From Bacteroidota bacterium (GTDB taxonomy: Bacteria; Bacteroidota; Bacteroidia; Chitinophagales; Chitinophagaceae): 43,718 nt of DNA. The position numbers and the translations under genes are program-made. Location of the stretch: the NCBI GenBank assembly GCA_947448725.1, contig CANFOM010000020.1, positions 1-43,718 of the forward strand, in the 5' to 3' direction. The notes beneath the pieces are model-generated. The model was given only the letters and a program-made list of their open reading frames with translations, was not told the origin of the DNA and ran no database searches. Positions 1 through 8,819 of the stretch are shown piece by piece (within the stretch, counting starts at the first letter, position 1; each line of letters opens with the position of its first letter).

Positions 1-213
1 AGTTAAAAGCTTTATTCCCATTGATTCCCGTTGATTCCCTGAAATATGAACTTTACTTATAAGTGAAATCACAATAAACAAAAACCCTCGTCATCATTCA
101 ATTCTTTAATTCCATTACTTAACTTTTAAGTGAAATCCTTGTAAGTTAAGAGCTTTATTCCCATTGATTCCCGTTGATTCCCTGAAATATGAACTTTACT
201 TATAAGTGAAATC
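1..213. repeat. Two 70-bp direct repeats in a gene-free left edge
   Basis: Positions 1-70 and 144-213 are identical except for one base (A7 versus G150), so the repeat period is 143 bp. Each copy starts AGTTAARAGC, holds three approximate 10-bp iterations built on GATTCCC (about 14-40 in the first copy), and ends in the palindrome ACTTATAAGT followed by GAAATC. A partial third version of that end, with inverted arms ACTTAA and TTAAGT, lies at 117-137. The first copy begins at the window edge, so an array could continue to the left. Positions 214-285 hold only AT-rich sequence before the thrB stop. No reading frame in 1-285 looks like a gene. Confidence 0.85.
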
Positions 214-285
214 CAAAAATCATCATTTTACAAGTCGTTAAAAAATGATTTCAAATAAATTAAAATCAAAAATTCGGTCCTAATC

Positions 286-1302
286 CTAAGCCTCTACTTC
301 TACACCCGTTTGATTAATAGTGGTTACATATGTATGATGCGGTAAGCCTATACCATCATACAATTGATTCATTTCTTTTTCTACCGATATAGCTATTTCT
401 TTTGTTTTGCTTAGCATAAAGATAGAAGGCCCTGATCCTGAAATTCCTCCGCCTAATGCACCGGCTTGCTTGCAAACTTTTTTTAATTCGTCAAATCCTG
501 GAATTAATATGGATCGCACTGGCTCTATGATCACATCTTCTAATGACCTTCCAATTAAATCATAATCCGATTTCATTAAACCCGCTACCAATCCTGCAAT
601 ATTTCCCCATTGCTTGATGGCCTCTTTTAATAATACTTTTTGTCTTAATATGCTTCTTGCATCAGCCGTTCTTACTTCTATTTGTGGATGTACAATAGTT
701 ACAAATAATTGTGGTGAAGGCAAGGCCACTACTTCCAATGGGAAAATAGATCTTACCAAAGTAACGCCACCAAAAATACAGGGTGCAATATTGTCGGCAT
801 GTTTTACACCCGATGCAAGTTTTTCACCATTCATCGCGAAGCGTACTAAATCATCTTTTGTAAATAAATTTCCTATTAAATAATTTGCACCTACCACTGC
901 ACCCGCCGAACTGGCTGCGCTAGAACCCACACCACTACCAGGTTTGATTAACTTATTTATTTTTACTTCAAATTTTATTTTAGCAGCAGTATTAGGAATA
1001 TTTCCAGCAGCGGCGGCTAAAATGTTCTTCTCAATTGAAATTTCTTTTAATTTTTCATCATACTCTTCTAATAATGCTAGTAAAGCAGCACCTGCTACAT
1101 TCTTTTCTGGATCGGTGGGCAATTGATAATCATCCATATTGATGATCGTAATGCTTGGTTCATCACCCAATCGTTCCATCCACCTAATTTCCATCTCATC
1201 GTAGGGATTGTTCACTGCAAAGCCCAATATATCAAATCCGCATACCATATTGGCTACAGTAGCTGGGGCTTTTATTTTAATCCATTGATTTGCAGGAACC
1301 AT
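286..1302 (-). CDS. thrB: Homoserine kinase (GHMP kinase family)
   Basis: This enzyme phosphorylates L-homoserine with ATP to O-phosphohomoserine, the substrate of threonine synthase, in the cytoplasm. The 338-residue protein shows the GHMP ATP loop PGSGVGSSAASSAG at about residues 121-134, an N-terminal substrate region (KAPATVANMVCGFD), and the C-terminal GHMP motif GGGISGSGPS. The start is an ATG. It is the last gene of the Ile/Leu/Val/Thr cluster in this window and follows thrA after a 152-bp gap that is almost entirely A and T, so it may have its own promoter or be weakly coupled. thrC, the usual partner, is not on this side of the window edge. A weak hairpin downstream (about 217-251) could end transcription, but I am not sure of it. 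Confidence 0.95.
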   Translation of the reverse strand: MVPANQWIKIKAPATVANMVCGFDILGFAVNNPYDEMEIRWMERLGDEPSITIINMDDYQLPTDPEKNVAGAALLALLEEYDEKLKEISIEKNILAAAAGNIPNTAAKIKFEVKINKLIKPGSGVGSSAASSAGAVVGANYLIGNLFTKDDLVRFAMNGEKLASGVKHADNIAPCIFGGVTLVRSIFPLEVVALPSPQLFVTIVHPQIEVRTADARSILRQKVLLKEAIKQWGNIAGLVAGLMKSDYDLIGRSLEDVIIEPVRSILIPGFDELKKVCKQAGALGGGISGSGPSIFMLSKTKEIAISVEKEMNQLYDGIGLPHHTYVTTINQTGVEVEA

Positions 1303-1454
1303 TTTTAATTATTCTTTTTTCTACTTGTGAATGCTATATACTTTTTTAAATAAATTTTTATTCATTTTTAAATTCAAAAACTACTATGCTGATTTATTTA
1401 TATTAATATTTTTTATTTTATTTCTATTTTTTAATTTTTATATATTATTTAAAA

Positions 1455-3923
1455 TTATACTCTTGCTGCTCTTATAATATCTGCAAACACACCCGATGCG
1501 GTTACATCGGCTCCCGCTCCTGCCCCTTTTACTACCAATGGCAGCTCGGGATAACGCATGCTATAAAACAATACCAAATTGTCTTTGCCATACAAATGAT
1601 AAAAATCGGAACTAGGTTTGATATGTTGTAAACCTACTTTAGCAGTAGTTTTTCCGTTGGTTTCAAACTTAGCAACAAATTTTAATTTACATCCTTCTGC
1701 AGCCGCTGCCTCATATATTTTTTTAAAATGTGCTTCTTGTTTTTCCATTTCATTGTAAAAATCATCTACAGACCCATTAAAACAACTGGCTGGTAAAAAA
1801 GCGTCATTGATAATATCGGCCATTTCTAGTTTTGTTCCGGCTTCGCGTGCCAAAATCATTATTTTACGCATTACATCCGTTCCTCCCAAATCTAATCTTG
1901 GATCTGGTTCGGTATACCCTTCGGCTTGTGCTTGTTTAACCACTTGCGCAAAAGTTTTTCCATCCGATCCTCCTGCATAATTGTTAAATACAAAATTTAA
2001 TGTGCCCGATAAAACAGCTTCAATTTTATTAATGCTATCTCCACTTCTAATCAAATCATTTAAAGTGCCTATGATAGGTAAACTCGCTCCCACATTGGTT
2101 TCAAATAAGAAAGAAGCATTGTATTCTCTTGCCAAAGATTTTAGTTTAGCATAATGTTCATAGGGTGATGAACAAGCTATTTTATTACAAGCAATCACCG
2201 ATACTGCTTTTCCTAATAAAGTAGTATATACATTAGCGACTGTTTCATGTGCTGTTACATCTACAAATATGCTATTTCTTAAATTGTTTTCAAGTATCGC
2301 ATTTACATACTCTGTGATATTGCCTGCTTTAGCCTCTTTTAATTGCTCACGCCAAGTAGTTAAATCTATTCCATCAATATTTATTAATTGCTTTTTACTA
2401 TTAGCAATTCCTACTATATTGATTTGAAGTCTTAAGGTTTTTTGTAAATAAGGAACCTGTTTTTTTATTTGCTCGATTAATTTTCCGCCTACATTTCCTG
2501 CCCCTGCTATATAAACGTTTACTTGCTTGTAGGAGGTTTCAAAAAACTCTTCATGTAAAACGTTGATAGCCTTTCGCACATCCTGCGTAGCAATCACAGC
2601 TGAAATATTTTTTTCTGAAGATCCTTGGGCTATCGCTCTTACATTAATTCCATTGCGGCCCAATACACCAAACATTTTTCCGCTTACCCCTGGATGACTT
2701 TTCATTTGCTCTCCTACCAAGGCCAATATAGATACGTCTTTCTCTATAATTAAAGGATCTACTTTATGTGTATTTATTTCCTGCTCAAATTCTGCATCCA
2801 CTGCAATTTTTGCTTGATGTGCATCCTGCATATTCACCCCTACACAAATTGAATGCTCCGAAGAACTTTGTGTTATTAAAATAATATTGATTTGCTTTTT
2901 GGCTAAAGCATCAAACAATCTTTTGGAGAAACCTGGTATACCTACCATGCCACTTCCTTCTAAACATAACAAGCAAATGTCTTTGATACTGGAGATGCCT
3001 CTAATAAAATTTTTATCTGCTGCCGATTCGTTTGTAATAATAGTTCCTTTATGCGCTGGGTCAAAAGTATTTTTTATCCAAACCGGTATATTTTTTTGCA
3101 TGACCGGTTGTATGGTCGGAGGATAAATTACTTTAGCGCCAAAATGAGATAATTCCATGGCCTCTTGATAAGATATCTCAGGAATCTCTTTGGCATTTTG
3201 TACCATCCTTGGATCGGCAGTCATCATTCCACTCACATCCGTCCATATTTCTAAAGCAGTTACTTCCAAAGCGGCTGCATAAATAGCTCCCGTATAATCA
3301 GAACCTCCTCTACCCAAAGTGGTAGTATTATCTTGTTCATCAGAGGCAACAAAACCTGGTGCTACATATAAATCAAATTTATTGTCTGGCGCAGCAAAAT
3401 AAGTTTGAATGTTTTTATACGTCAAGTCCTTTTCTATCGCTGCATTAAAATAATTAGTATTTGTTTTTATTAAATTTCTAGAATCCACCCATTGTTGTTT
3501 AATCCCTTTGGATTCAAAAGTGGCTGAAATAATTTTAGAAGATAATAATTCCCCATAACTGATTATTTTGTCCTGCATGCGCATAGACAATTCTTTGAGC
3601 ATAAACAATCCTTCACAATTGGCCTCTAATTCATTGGTTAATTGTTTTACCAAACTTAAAGTAGCACTTTGTTGTTGTATGGGCAATAAAGCGCGTACAA
3701 CATCTAAATGTTTTTGTTCAATGGTTTCTACTATTGTTTTATAAGCTTCGTTTCCTTTGGAAGCAGTTTGTGCCAACATTAACAATTGATCCGTTATTCC
3801 ACTCATTGCAGATACCACCACAATCGTGGGCTCTTTCTTCATGCTATTAATTACAATAGCAATCATTTTATTGATTGCCTCTGCACTTCCTACCGAACTT
3901 CCTCCAAATTTTAAAACCTGCAT
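1455..3923 (-). CDS. thrA: Bifunctional aspartokinase / homoserine dehydrogenase
   Basis: This protein carries the first and third steps of the aspartate pathway: ATP-dependent phosphorylation of aspartate, and NAD(P)H reduction of aspartate semialdehyde to homoserine. At 822 residues it matches the classic ThrA/MetL fusion length. The N-terminal kinase begins with KFGGSSVGSAEAI (residues 5-17). Two ACT-type regulatory segments follow, and a Rossmann motif, VYIAGAGNVGG, near residue 470 opens the dehydrogenase half. The homoserine dehydrogenase signature AEGYTEPDPRLDLGGTD is present. It lies 22 bp after ilvA. The ACT segments make amino-acid feedback inhibition likely, but which amino acid cannot be read from the sequence. 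Aspartate semialdehyde dehydrogenase is not in the window. Confidence 0.96.
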   Translation of the reverse strand: MQVLKFGGSSVGSAEAINKMIAIVINSMKKEPTIVVVSAMSGITDQLLMLAQTASKGNEAYKTIVETIEQKHLDVVRALLPIQQQSATLSLVKQLTNELEANCEGLFMLKELSMRMQDKIISYGELLSSKIISATFESKGIKQQWVDSRNLIKTNTNYFNAAIEKDLTYKNIQTYFAAPDNKFDLYVAPGFVASDEQDNTTTLGRGGSDYTGAIYAAALEVTALEIWTDVSGMMTADPRMVQNAKEIPEISYQEAMELSHFGAKVIYPPTIQPVMQKNIPVWIKNTFDPAHKGTIITNESAADKNFIRGISSIKDICLLCLEGSGMVGIPGFSKRLFDALAKKQINIILITQSSSEHSICVGVNMQDAHQAKIAVDAEFEQEINTHKVDPLIIEKDVSILALVGEQMKSHPGVSGKMFGVLGRNGINVRAIAQGSSEKNISAVIATQDVRKAINVLHEEFFETSYKQVNVYIAGAGNVGGKLIEQIKKQVPYLQKTLRLQINIVGIANSKKQLINIDGIDLTTWREQLKEAKAGNITEYVNAILENNLRNSIFVDVTAHETVANVYTTLLGKAVSVIACNKIACSSPYEHYAKLKSLAREYNASFLFETNVGASLPIIGTLNDLIRSGDSINKIEAVLSGTLNFVFNNYAGGSDGKTFAQVVKQAQAEGYTEPDPRLDLGGTDVMRKIMILAREAGTKLEMADIINDAFLPASCFNGSVDDFYNEMEKQEAHFKKIYEAAAAEGCKLKFVAKFETNGKTTAKVGLQHIKPSSDFYHLYGKDNLVLFYSMRYPELPLVVKGAGAGADVTASGVFADIIRAARV

Positions 3924-3945
3924 AACCCTTTCTTGTTTAACTATT

Positions 3946-5220
3946 TTATATTAAGTAACCGTATATATTATCGTCTTTATTAATTTCTTCGTAATTGATT
4001 TGATACTTTTTCAAATTGGTAATAACTGCATTGTAATCTAACTTTGATTTTAATTCCAATCCTACCAAAGCCGGACCTGCTTCCTTATTGTGTTTTTGAA
4101 TGTACTCAAATCGGGTAATATCATCATGAGGCCCCAAAACCTTATTCACAAACTCTTTCAAGGAACCTGGCCTTTGTGCAAATCGTATTAAAAAATAGTG
4201 TTTTAATCCTTCATAGATTAATGACCTTTCTTTTATTTCTTGCATACGGGCAATATCATTATTACCTCCACTCACTATACAAACTATATGCTTCCCTTTT
4301 ATTTGTTCTGCATAATCATCCAAGGCAGCTACACTCATAGCCCCCGCTGGTTCTACCACAATGGCTTCTTCATTGTACATCTGTAATATAGTAGTACATA
4401 TTTTTCCTTCTGGTACCAAATGCATATCATCTATGGCATCTTTACAAAAACTAAATGTAATATCTCCTACTCTTTTTACTGCCGCGCCATCCACAAACTT
4501 GTCGATATTTTCTAATTCAACTGGCTCACCCGAATTTAATGCCCAAAACATACTAGGCGCTCCTTCTGGTTCTAGTCCAATGATTTTTGTGTTTGGCGAT
4601 TTAATTTTAAAATAAGTTCCTACGCCCGCTGTTAATCCACCGCCACCTACTGGTATAAATAAATAATCAATAGGAGAACTAGTTAATTCTTTGATGTCCT
4701 CTAAAATTTCTACGCCCACAGTGGCTTGCCCTGAGATAATTGCTGGATGATCAAAGGGTGGAATAAATGTCATACCATGTTCTATAGTATACGCTTTGGC
4801 TGCGACCGCGGTATCGTCAAAAGTATCCCCCACTAATTTTACTTCAACAAATTCTTCGCCAAACATTTTTGTTTGACTAACTTTTTGTTGTGGTGAAGGA
4901 ATTGGCATAAATACCACCCCCTTCACGCCCAGTTTTTTACAACTGTAAGCAAAACCTTGTGCATGATTTCCAGCACTAGCACACACCACTCCTTTAGCCA
5001 ATTGTTCGGCAGTCATTTGGCTCATCATATTATACGCACCTCTTATTTTATAAGAACGTACAATTTGTAAATCCTCCCGCTTCAAATAGACACTGCACTG
5101 GTATTTGCGGGATAAATTCGCATTGTATTGAAGCGGGGTATGGTTAACCACCGATTTCAATCTTATGGCTGCTCCCTCAATATCCAGTGCAGGCTTATTT
5201 ATTTTCTTTACTTCACTCAT
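3946..5220 (-). CDS. ilvA: Threonine dehydratase (biosynthetic, PLP-dependent)
   Basis: This enzyme deaminates threonine to 2-ketobutyrate, the committed step toward isoleucine. The PLP lysine is probably K58 in SYKIRGA. The substrate loop ASAGNHAQG is at about 81-89 and the phosphate-binding glycine loop VGGGGL at about 191-196. After about residue 335 there is one ACT-like regulatory region, giving 424 residues: the shorter, Bacillus-like form rather than the two-ACT E. coli enzyme of about 514. It sits between ilvC (53 bp upstream) and thrA (22 bp downstream), linking threonine supply to the branched-chain genes. A catabolic TdcB-type enzyme is less likely given the ACT-like tail and the operon. 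Confidence 0.95.
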   Translation of the reverse strand: MSEVKKINKPALDIEGAAIRLKSVVNHTPLQYNANLSRKYQCSVYLKREDLQIVRSYKIRGAYNMMSQMTAEQLAKGVVCASAGNHAQGFAYSCKKLGVKGVVFMPIPSPQQKVSQTKMFGEEFVEVKLVGDTFDDTAVAAKAYTIEHGMTFIPPFDHPAIISGQATVGVEILEDIKELTSSPIDYLFIPVGGGGLTAGVGTYFKIKSPNTKIIGLEPEGAPSMFWALNSGEPVELENIDKFVDGAAVKRVGDITFSFCKDAIDDMHLVPEGKICTTILQMYNEEAIVVEPAGAMSVAALDDYAEQIKGKHIVCIVSGGNNDIARMQEIKERSLIYEGLKHYFLIRFAQRPGSLKEFVNKVLGPHDDITRFEYIQKHNKEAGPALVGLELKSKLDYNAVITNLKKYQINYEEINKDDNIYGYLI

Positions 5221-5273
5221 ATTCTTTCTCTTTAATATTATTCTTTTAAAGAATAATAATTTTCAAACTGCTT

Positions 5274-6329
5274 TTATTTTGCAGGTTGATTCTCGGGACG
5301 TAAACTTCTTACAGTTTTTCCAGCTTGCCACATTTCACTATTGTGCAATTCTGCTAATTCCACTTCTAATTTTTCGCGGTAATCTGCTTTGCTATTTAAA
5401 TCGATCGAACGTGCAGATTCTTTACCAGTTGCTACACTATTGTATAAATCACTAAATACAGGCAAAGTGGCATCACGGAATTTTTTCCACCAATCCAAGG
5501 CACCTCTTTGTGCAGTTGTAGAACAGTTGGCATACATCCAATCCATTCCATTTTCTGCTACTAATGGCATTAATGATTGTGTTAACTCTTCTACCGTTTC
5601 GTTAAATGCTTCGGAAGGTGAGTGACCGTTTTTACGCAACACTTCATATTGTGCAGCAAAAATTCCTTGGATAGCGCCCATCAATGTTCCACGCTCTCCT
5701 GTTAAATCAGAGAATACTTCTTTTTTGAAATCGGTCTCAAATAAATAACCAGATCCAATAGCAATACCCAAAGCAATTACTCTATCCCAAGCTTTTCCAG
5801 TAGCATCTTGGAAGATGGCATAACTAGAATTCAACCCACGGCCTTGTAAAAACATTCTTCTTAAAGAAGTTCCAGAACCTTTAGGTGCTACTAAAAATAC
5901 ATCCACATCAGAAGGAGGTATAATGCCTGTTTGTTCGTTAAAAGTAATACCAAAGCCATGAGAGAAATATAAGGCTTTGCCTTTAGTTAAATGTTTTTTT
6001 ACGGTTGGCCACATCGCAATTTGTGCAGCATCACTTAATAAATAACATATAATGGTTCCTTTTTCTAAAGCTTCCTCTATTTCAAATAAAGTGGTACCTG
6101 GTACAAATCCATCAGCGATGGCTTTATCCCAACTTTTTGAATTTTTACGTTGCCCAACAATAACATTTACACCATTTTCTTTTTGGTTCAATGCTTGTCC
6201 TGGTCCTTGTACACCATAGCCTATCACTGCAATGGTTTCGTTTTTTAATACTTCTTGTGCTTTCGCTAATGGAAACTCGTCACGAGTTACTACATTTTCT
6301 TCTGTTCCGCCAAAATTTAATTTTGCCAT
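5274..6329 (-). CDS. ilvC: Ketol-acid reductoisomerase
   Basis: This enzyme converts 2-acetolactate or 2-aceto-2-hydroxybutyrate to the dihydroxy acid by Mg-dependent alkyl migration and reduction. The N-terminal Rossmann fold shows GYGVQGPG at residues 37-44. The loop after the second strand (QRKNSKSW, about 60-67) is basic and serine-rich, which in this family favours NADPH. At 351 residues it is a short form, compared with 491 in E. coli. The C-terminal knotted domain keeps acidic metal ligands in the FSDLTGERGTL segment. It follows ilvN after 96 bp of AT-rich DNA in which I found no clear promoter. Confidence 0.96.
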   Translation of the reverse strand: MAKLNFGGTEENVVTRDEFPLAKAQEVLKNETIAVIGYGVQGPGQALNQKENGVNVIVGQRKNSKSWDKAIADGFVPGTTLFEIEEALEKGTIICYLLSDAAQIAMWPTVKKHLTKGKALYFSHGFGITFNEQTGIIPPSDVDVFLVAPKGSGTSLRRMFLQGRGLNSSYAIFQDATGKAWDRVIALGIAIGSGYLFETDFKKEVFSDLTGERGTLMGAIQGIFAAQYEVLRKNGHSPSEAFNETVEELTQSLMPLVAENGMDWMYANCSTTAQRGALDWWKKFRDATLPVFSDLYNSVATGKESARSIDLNSKADYREKLEVELAELHNSEMWQAGKTVRSLRPENQPAK

Positions 6330-6425
6330 TTTACTTTAAATTTAATTTGTGTTTTTTTAATTATTTAATGAATTGATTGTTGCTTTTTATATTTATTTGT
6401 TGTTGATGATTATTGATTAGAATGA

Positions 6426-7028
6426 TTACATCGTAAATACCGCTTCTCTTTTTCCTAAGTATTCATTTTCTATCACATCTTCACTAGGTTCTCTTTTTTC
6501 AAAGTCTTTTAACTTTTCATGGAAACCACTGCTTTCTTTGATAATTGCCACGCGCGCGCTTCGTACAAATTCTACCAAGCCAAAGGGCTCCAAAGCTTTC
6601 ATCAATTTATTGGTCTCTTCTCTATGCCCAGTTGTCTCAAATACGATAAAATCTTTTCTAATGGCCACCGCGCGCGCGCCATATTCTCTTAATAATCTTT
6701 CTACTTTCACTTTCTCCGTAATTTCTTCCGACAATACTTTATACAAAGCCAATTCCTGCCATACTATTTCGTCGTTGGTATTGAAATATGCTTTTAATAC
6801 TTCTACTTGCTTTTCAATTTGTCTTACCACTTTTAATACTACATCGCGCGACTCCATCACCACAATCGTAAAGCGATGTATGCCTGTAATTTCCGAAGGC
6901 GATGTATTTAAACTTTCGACATTTATTTTTCTGCGAGAAAAAATAATGGCAATACGATTTAACAACCCTACTTGGTTTTCGGTATACACCGTTATTGTGT
7001 ATTCTTGTTTTTCCGTATTTGTTTCCAT
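6426..7028 (-). CDS. ilvN: Acetolactate synthase small (regulatory) subunit
   Basis: This is the regulatory partner of the IlvB catalytic subunit; in the family it raises activity and confers valine feedback inhibition. The N-terminal ACT domain (about residues 9-85) contains the typical TENQVGLLNRIAIIFSRR segment, and a second ALS-type C-terminal domain follows. At 200 residues it is close to the longer family members (about 160-200). It lies 29 bp after ilvB. The gene contains three CG-alternating runs (6551-6558, 6669-6678, 6845-6850), odd in such AT-rich DNA; they encode Arg/Ala/Ser codons in the correct frame. Confidence 0.94.
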   Translation of the reverse strand: METNTEKQEYTITVYTENQVGLLNRIAIIFSRRKINVESLNTSPSEITGIHRFTIVVMESRDVVLKVVRQIEKQVEVLKAYFNTNDEIVWQELALYKVLSEEITEKVKVERLLREYGARAVAIRKDFIVFETTGHREETNKLMKALEPFGLVEFVRSARVAIIKESSGFHEKLKDFEKREPSEDVIENEYLGKREAVFTM

Positions 7029-7057
7029 AGTATCTAGTTTTATATTTTATGTCAACT

Positions 7058-8809
7058 TTACTTAAGTCTTATTTCTGAAACGCTACAACCCTGTGGTACC
7101 ATAGGAAATACATTGTTCTCTTTGCCAACCATTACTTCTAACATATAAGATCCTTTGTGTGCCAACATGGTTTGTATTGCTTGCACAAGATCTTTTCTGT
7201 CTTCTACTTTAGCTCCCGCAATGCCATAAGCTTTGGCTACCATCACATAATCGGGGCTTTGTATATCAACAAAAGAATAACGCTTCTCATTAAATAATTC
7301 CTGCCACTGACGCACCATGCCTAAAAACTGATTGTTTAAAATCATAATTTTTACATCCACGCCTGTTTGCATAATGGTTCCAAATTCCTGAATGGTCATT
7401 TGGATACCACCATCTCCTATAATACCAATCACAGTTCTGTTGGGTGCTCCAAACTTTGCACCAATGGCTGCAGGTAAACCAAAACCCATCGTGCCTAATC
7501 CGCCAGATGTTACATTACTTCTGGATTCATTAAACTTCGCATACCTACAAGTAACCATTTGATGTTGTCCCACATCGGTAACCATTACGGCATTACCCTG
7601 GGTAGTTTCATTTACAATTCTGATCACTTCACCCATGGTCATTTCTTTTCCAGTAGGATATATTTCCTCTTTAATACATTGATCGTATTCTTGTTGTGTA
7701 TAATCGGCAAATACTTTTAACCACTCTGATCTATCTTTTTCTTGTAGGCCTAAAGTAAGCAAAGGCAAGGTTTCTTTACAATCCCCCCAAACGCCTACTG
7801 TTGCTTTTACATTTTTATCTATCTCGGATGGATCTATATCTAAATGAATCACTTTGGCTTGCTTTGCATATTTATCCAATCTTCCTGTTACACGATCATC
7901 AAAGCGCATACCTACCGCTATCAATACATCACATTCATTGGTTAATACATTAGGTCCATAATTTCCATGCATGCCCAACATACCTACATTTTGTGGATGG
8001 TCAGTGGGCAAAGCACTTAAACCTAATATGGTCCAGGCAGCTGGCATACCCGACTTCTCTATAAATTTTTTAAATTCTTTTTCTGCTTTTCCTAAAATCA
8101 CCCCTTGTCCAAAAATTACCAATGGTTTTTTTGCATTGTTAATTAATGCTACGGCTTCGTCAATATATTTTTTTCGAATAACTGGTGTTGGTCGATAACT
8201 CCTTATATGGTTGCAAGGTGTATAACCTTCATAATCGAAAGATTGTATTTGTGCATTTTTTGAAATGTCTATTAATACCGGACCGGGTCTGCCACTTCTT
8301 GCTAAATAAAATGCTTTAGCCAATATACCTGGAATTTCAGTCGCATCTGTTATTTGATAATTCCATTTGGTTACCGGCATGGTAATATTAATAATATCCG
8401 TTTCCTGAAATGCGTCCGTTCCTAATAAATGTGCAAACACTTGTCCTGTGATACATACCAATGGTGTACTATCAATCATGGCATCGGCTAACCCCGTTAC
8501 TAAATTGGTAGCCCCTGGTCCACTGGTGGCAAATACCACACCCACTTTACCCGATGTACGCGCATAGCCTTGCCCAGCATGGATTCCGCCTTGTTCATGT
8601 CTGACTAATATATGTGTTAGTTTATCATTATAATCATACAATGCATCATAGATAGGCATAATAGCACCGCCTGGATAACCAAAAATGGTATCCGCTCCTT
8701 CTGCGATACAAGCTTCTAATACTGCTTGTGATCCTGTTAATTTTTTTGTTGGTACTGCTACTTTTGAAAGTAGTTCCCCTTGTTCTTTTTCTAATGTTTT
8801 CGTTGCCAT
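7058..8809 (-). CDS. ilvB: Acetolactate synthase large (catalytic) subunit
   Basis: This thiamin-diphosphate enzyme condenses pyruvate with pyruvate or 2-ketobutyrate, the first common step of Val/Leu and Ile synthesis. The N-terminal domain shows FGYPGGAIMPIYDAL (about 43-57) and the likely catalytic glutamate E72 in HEQGG. The ThDP/Mg motif begins GDGG at about 465 and ends NN at about 492. At 583 residues the length is normal for an anabolic AHAS. It is 10 bp after ilvD and 29 bp before its regulatory subunit, which supports the anabolic rather than catabolic role. Confidence 0.96.
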   Translation of the reverse strand: MATKTLEKEQGELLSKVAVPTKKLTGSQAVLEACIAEGADTIFGYPGGAIMPIYDALYDYNDKLTHILVRHEQGGIHAGQGYARTSGKVGVVFATSGPGATNLVTGLADAMIDSTPLVCITGQVFAHLLGTDAFQETDIINITMPVTKWNYQITDATEIPGILAKAFYLARSGRPGPVLIDISKNAQIQSFDYEGYTPCNHIRSYRPTPVIRKKYIDEAVALINNAKKPLVIFGQGVILGKAEKEFKKFIEKSGMPAAWTILGLSALPTDHPQNVGMLGMHGNYGPNVLTNECDVLIAVGMRFDDRVTGRLDKYAKQAKVIHLDIDPSEIDKNVKATVGVWGDCKETLPLLTLGLQEKDRSEWLKVFADYTQQEYDQCIKEEIYPTGKEMTMGEVIRIVNETTQGNAVMVTDVGQHQMVTCRYAKFNESRSNVTSGGLGTMGFGLPAAIGAKFGAPNRTVIGIIGDGGIQMTIQEFGTIMQTGVDVKIMILNNQFLGMVRQWQELFNEKRYSFVDIQSPDYVMVAKAYGIAGAKVEDRKDLVQAIQTMLAHKGSYMLEVMVGKENNVFPMVPQGCSVSEIRLK

Positions 8810-8819
8810 AATTTTCTTT

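Noticed and set aside
1..150. Integron attC-like sites (ACTTAAC at 117-123 matching RYYYAAC; GTTAARA at the repeat starts)
   Set aside because: The partner core GTTRRRY is not matched at its last base, the distance between the two is too short for an attC fold, and no cassette gene or integrase is seen.
217..251. Terminator of thrB
   Set aside because: The AAATCAT/ATGATTT stem is only 7 bp of mostly A-T pairs with a long loop, and the T-run is short; not strong enough to call.
1..285. CRISPR array
   Set aside because: Only two long copies plus a fragment are present, with a repeat too long (70 bp) and no cas gene.
614..883. Plus-strand frames inside thrB and similar frames opposite other core genes
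   Set aside because: They are antisense to well-supported genes, show no recognisable motif and look like by-products of codon use.
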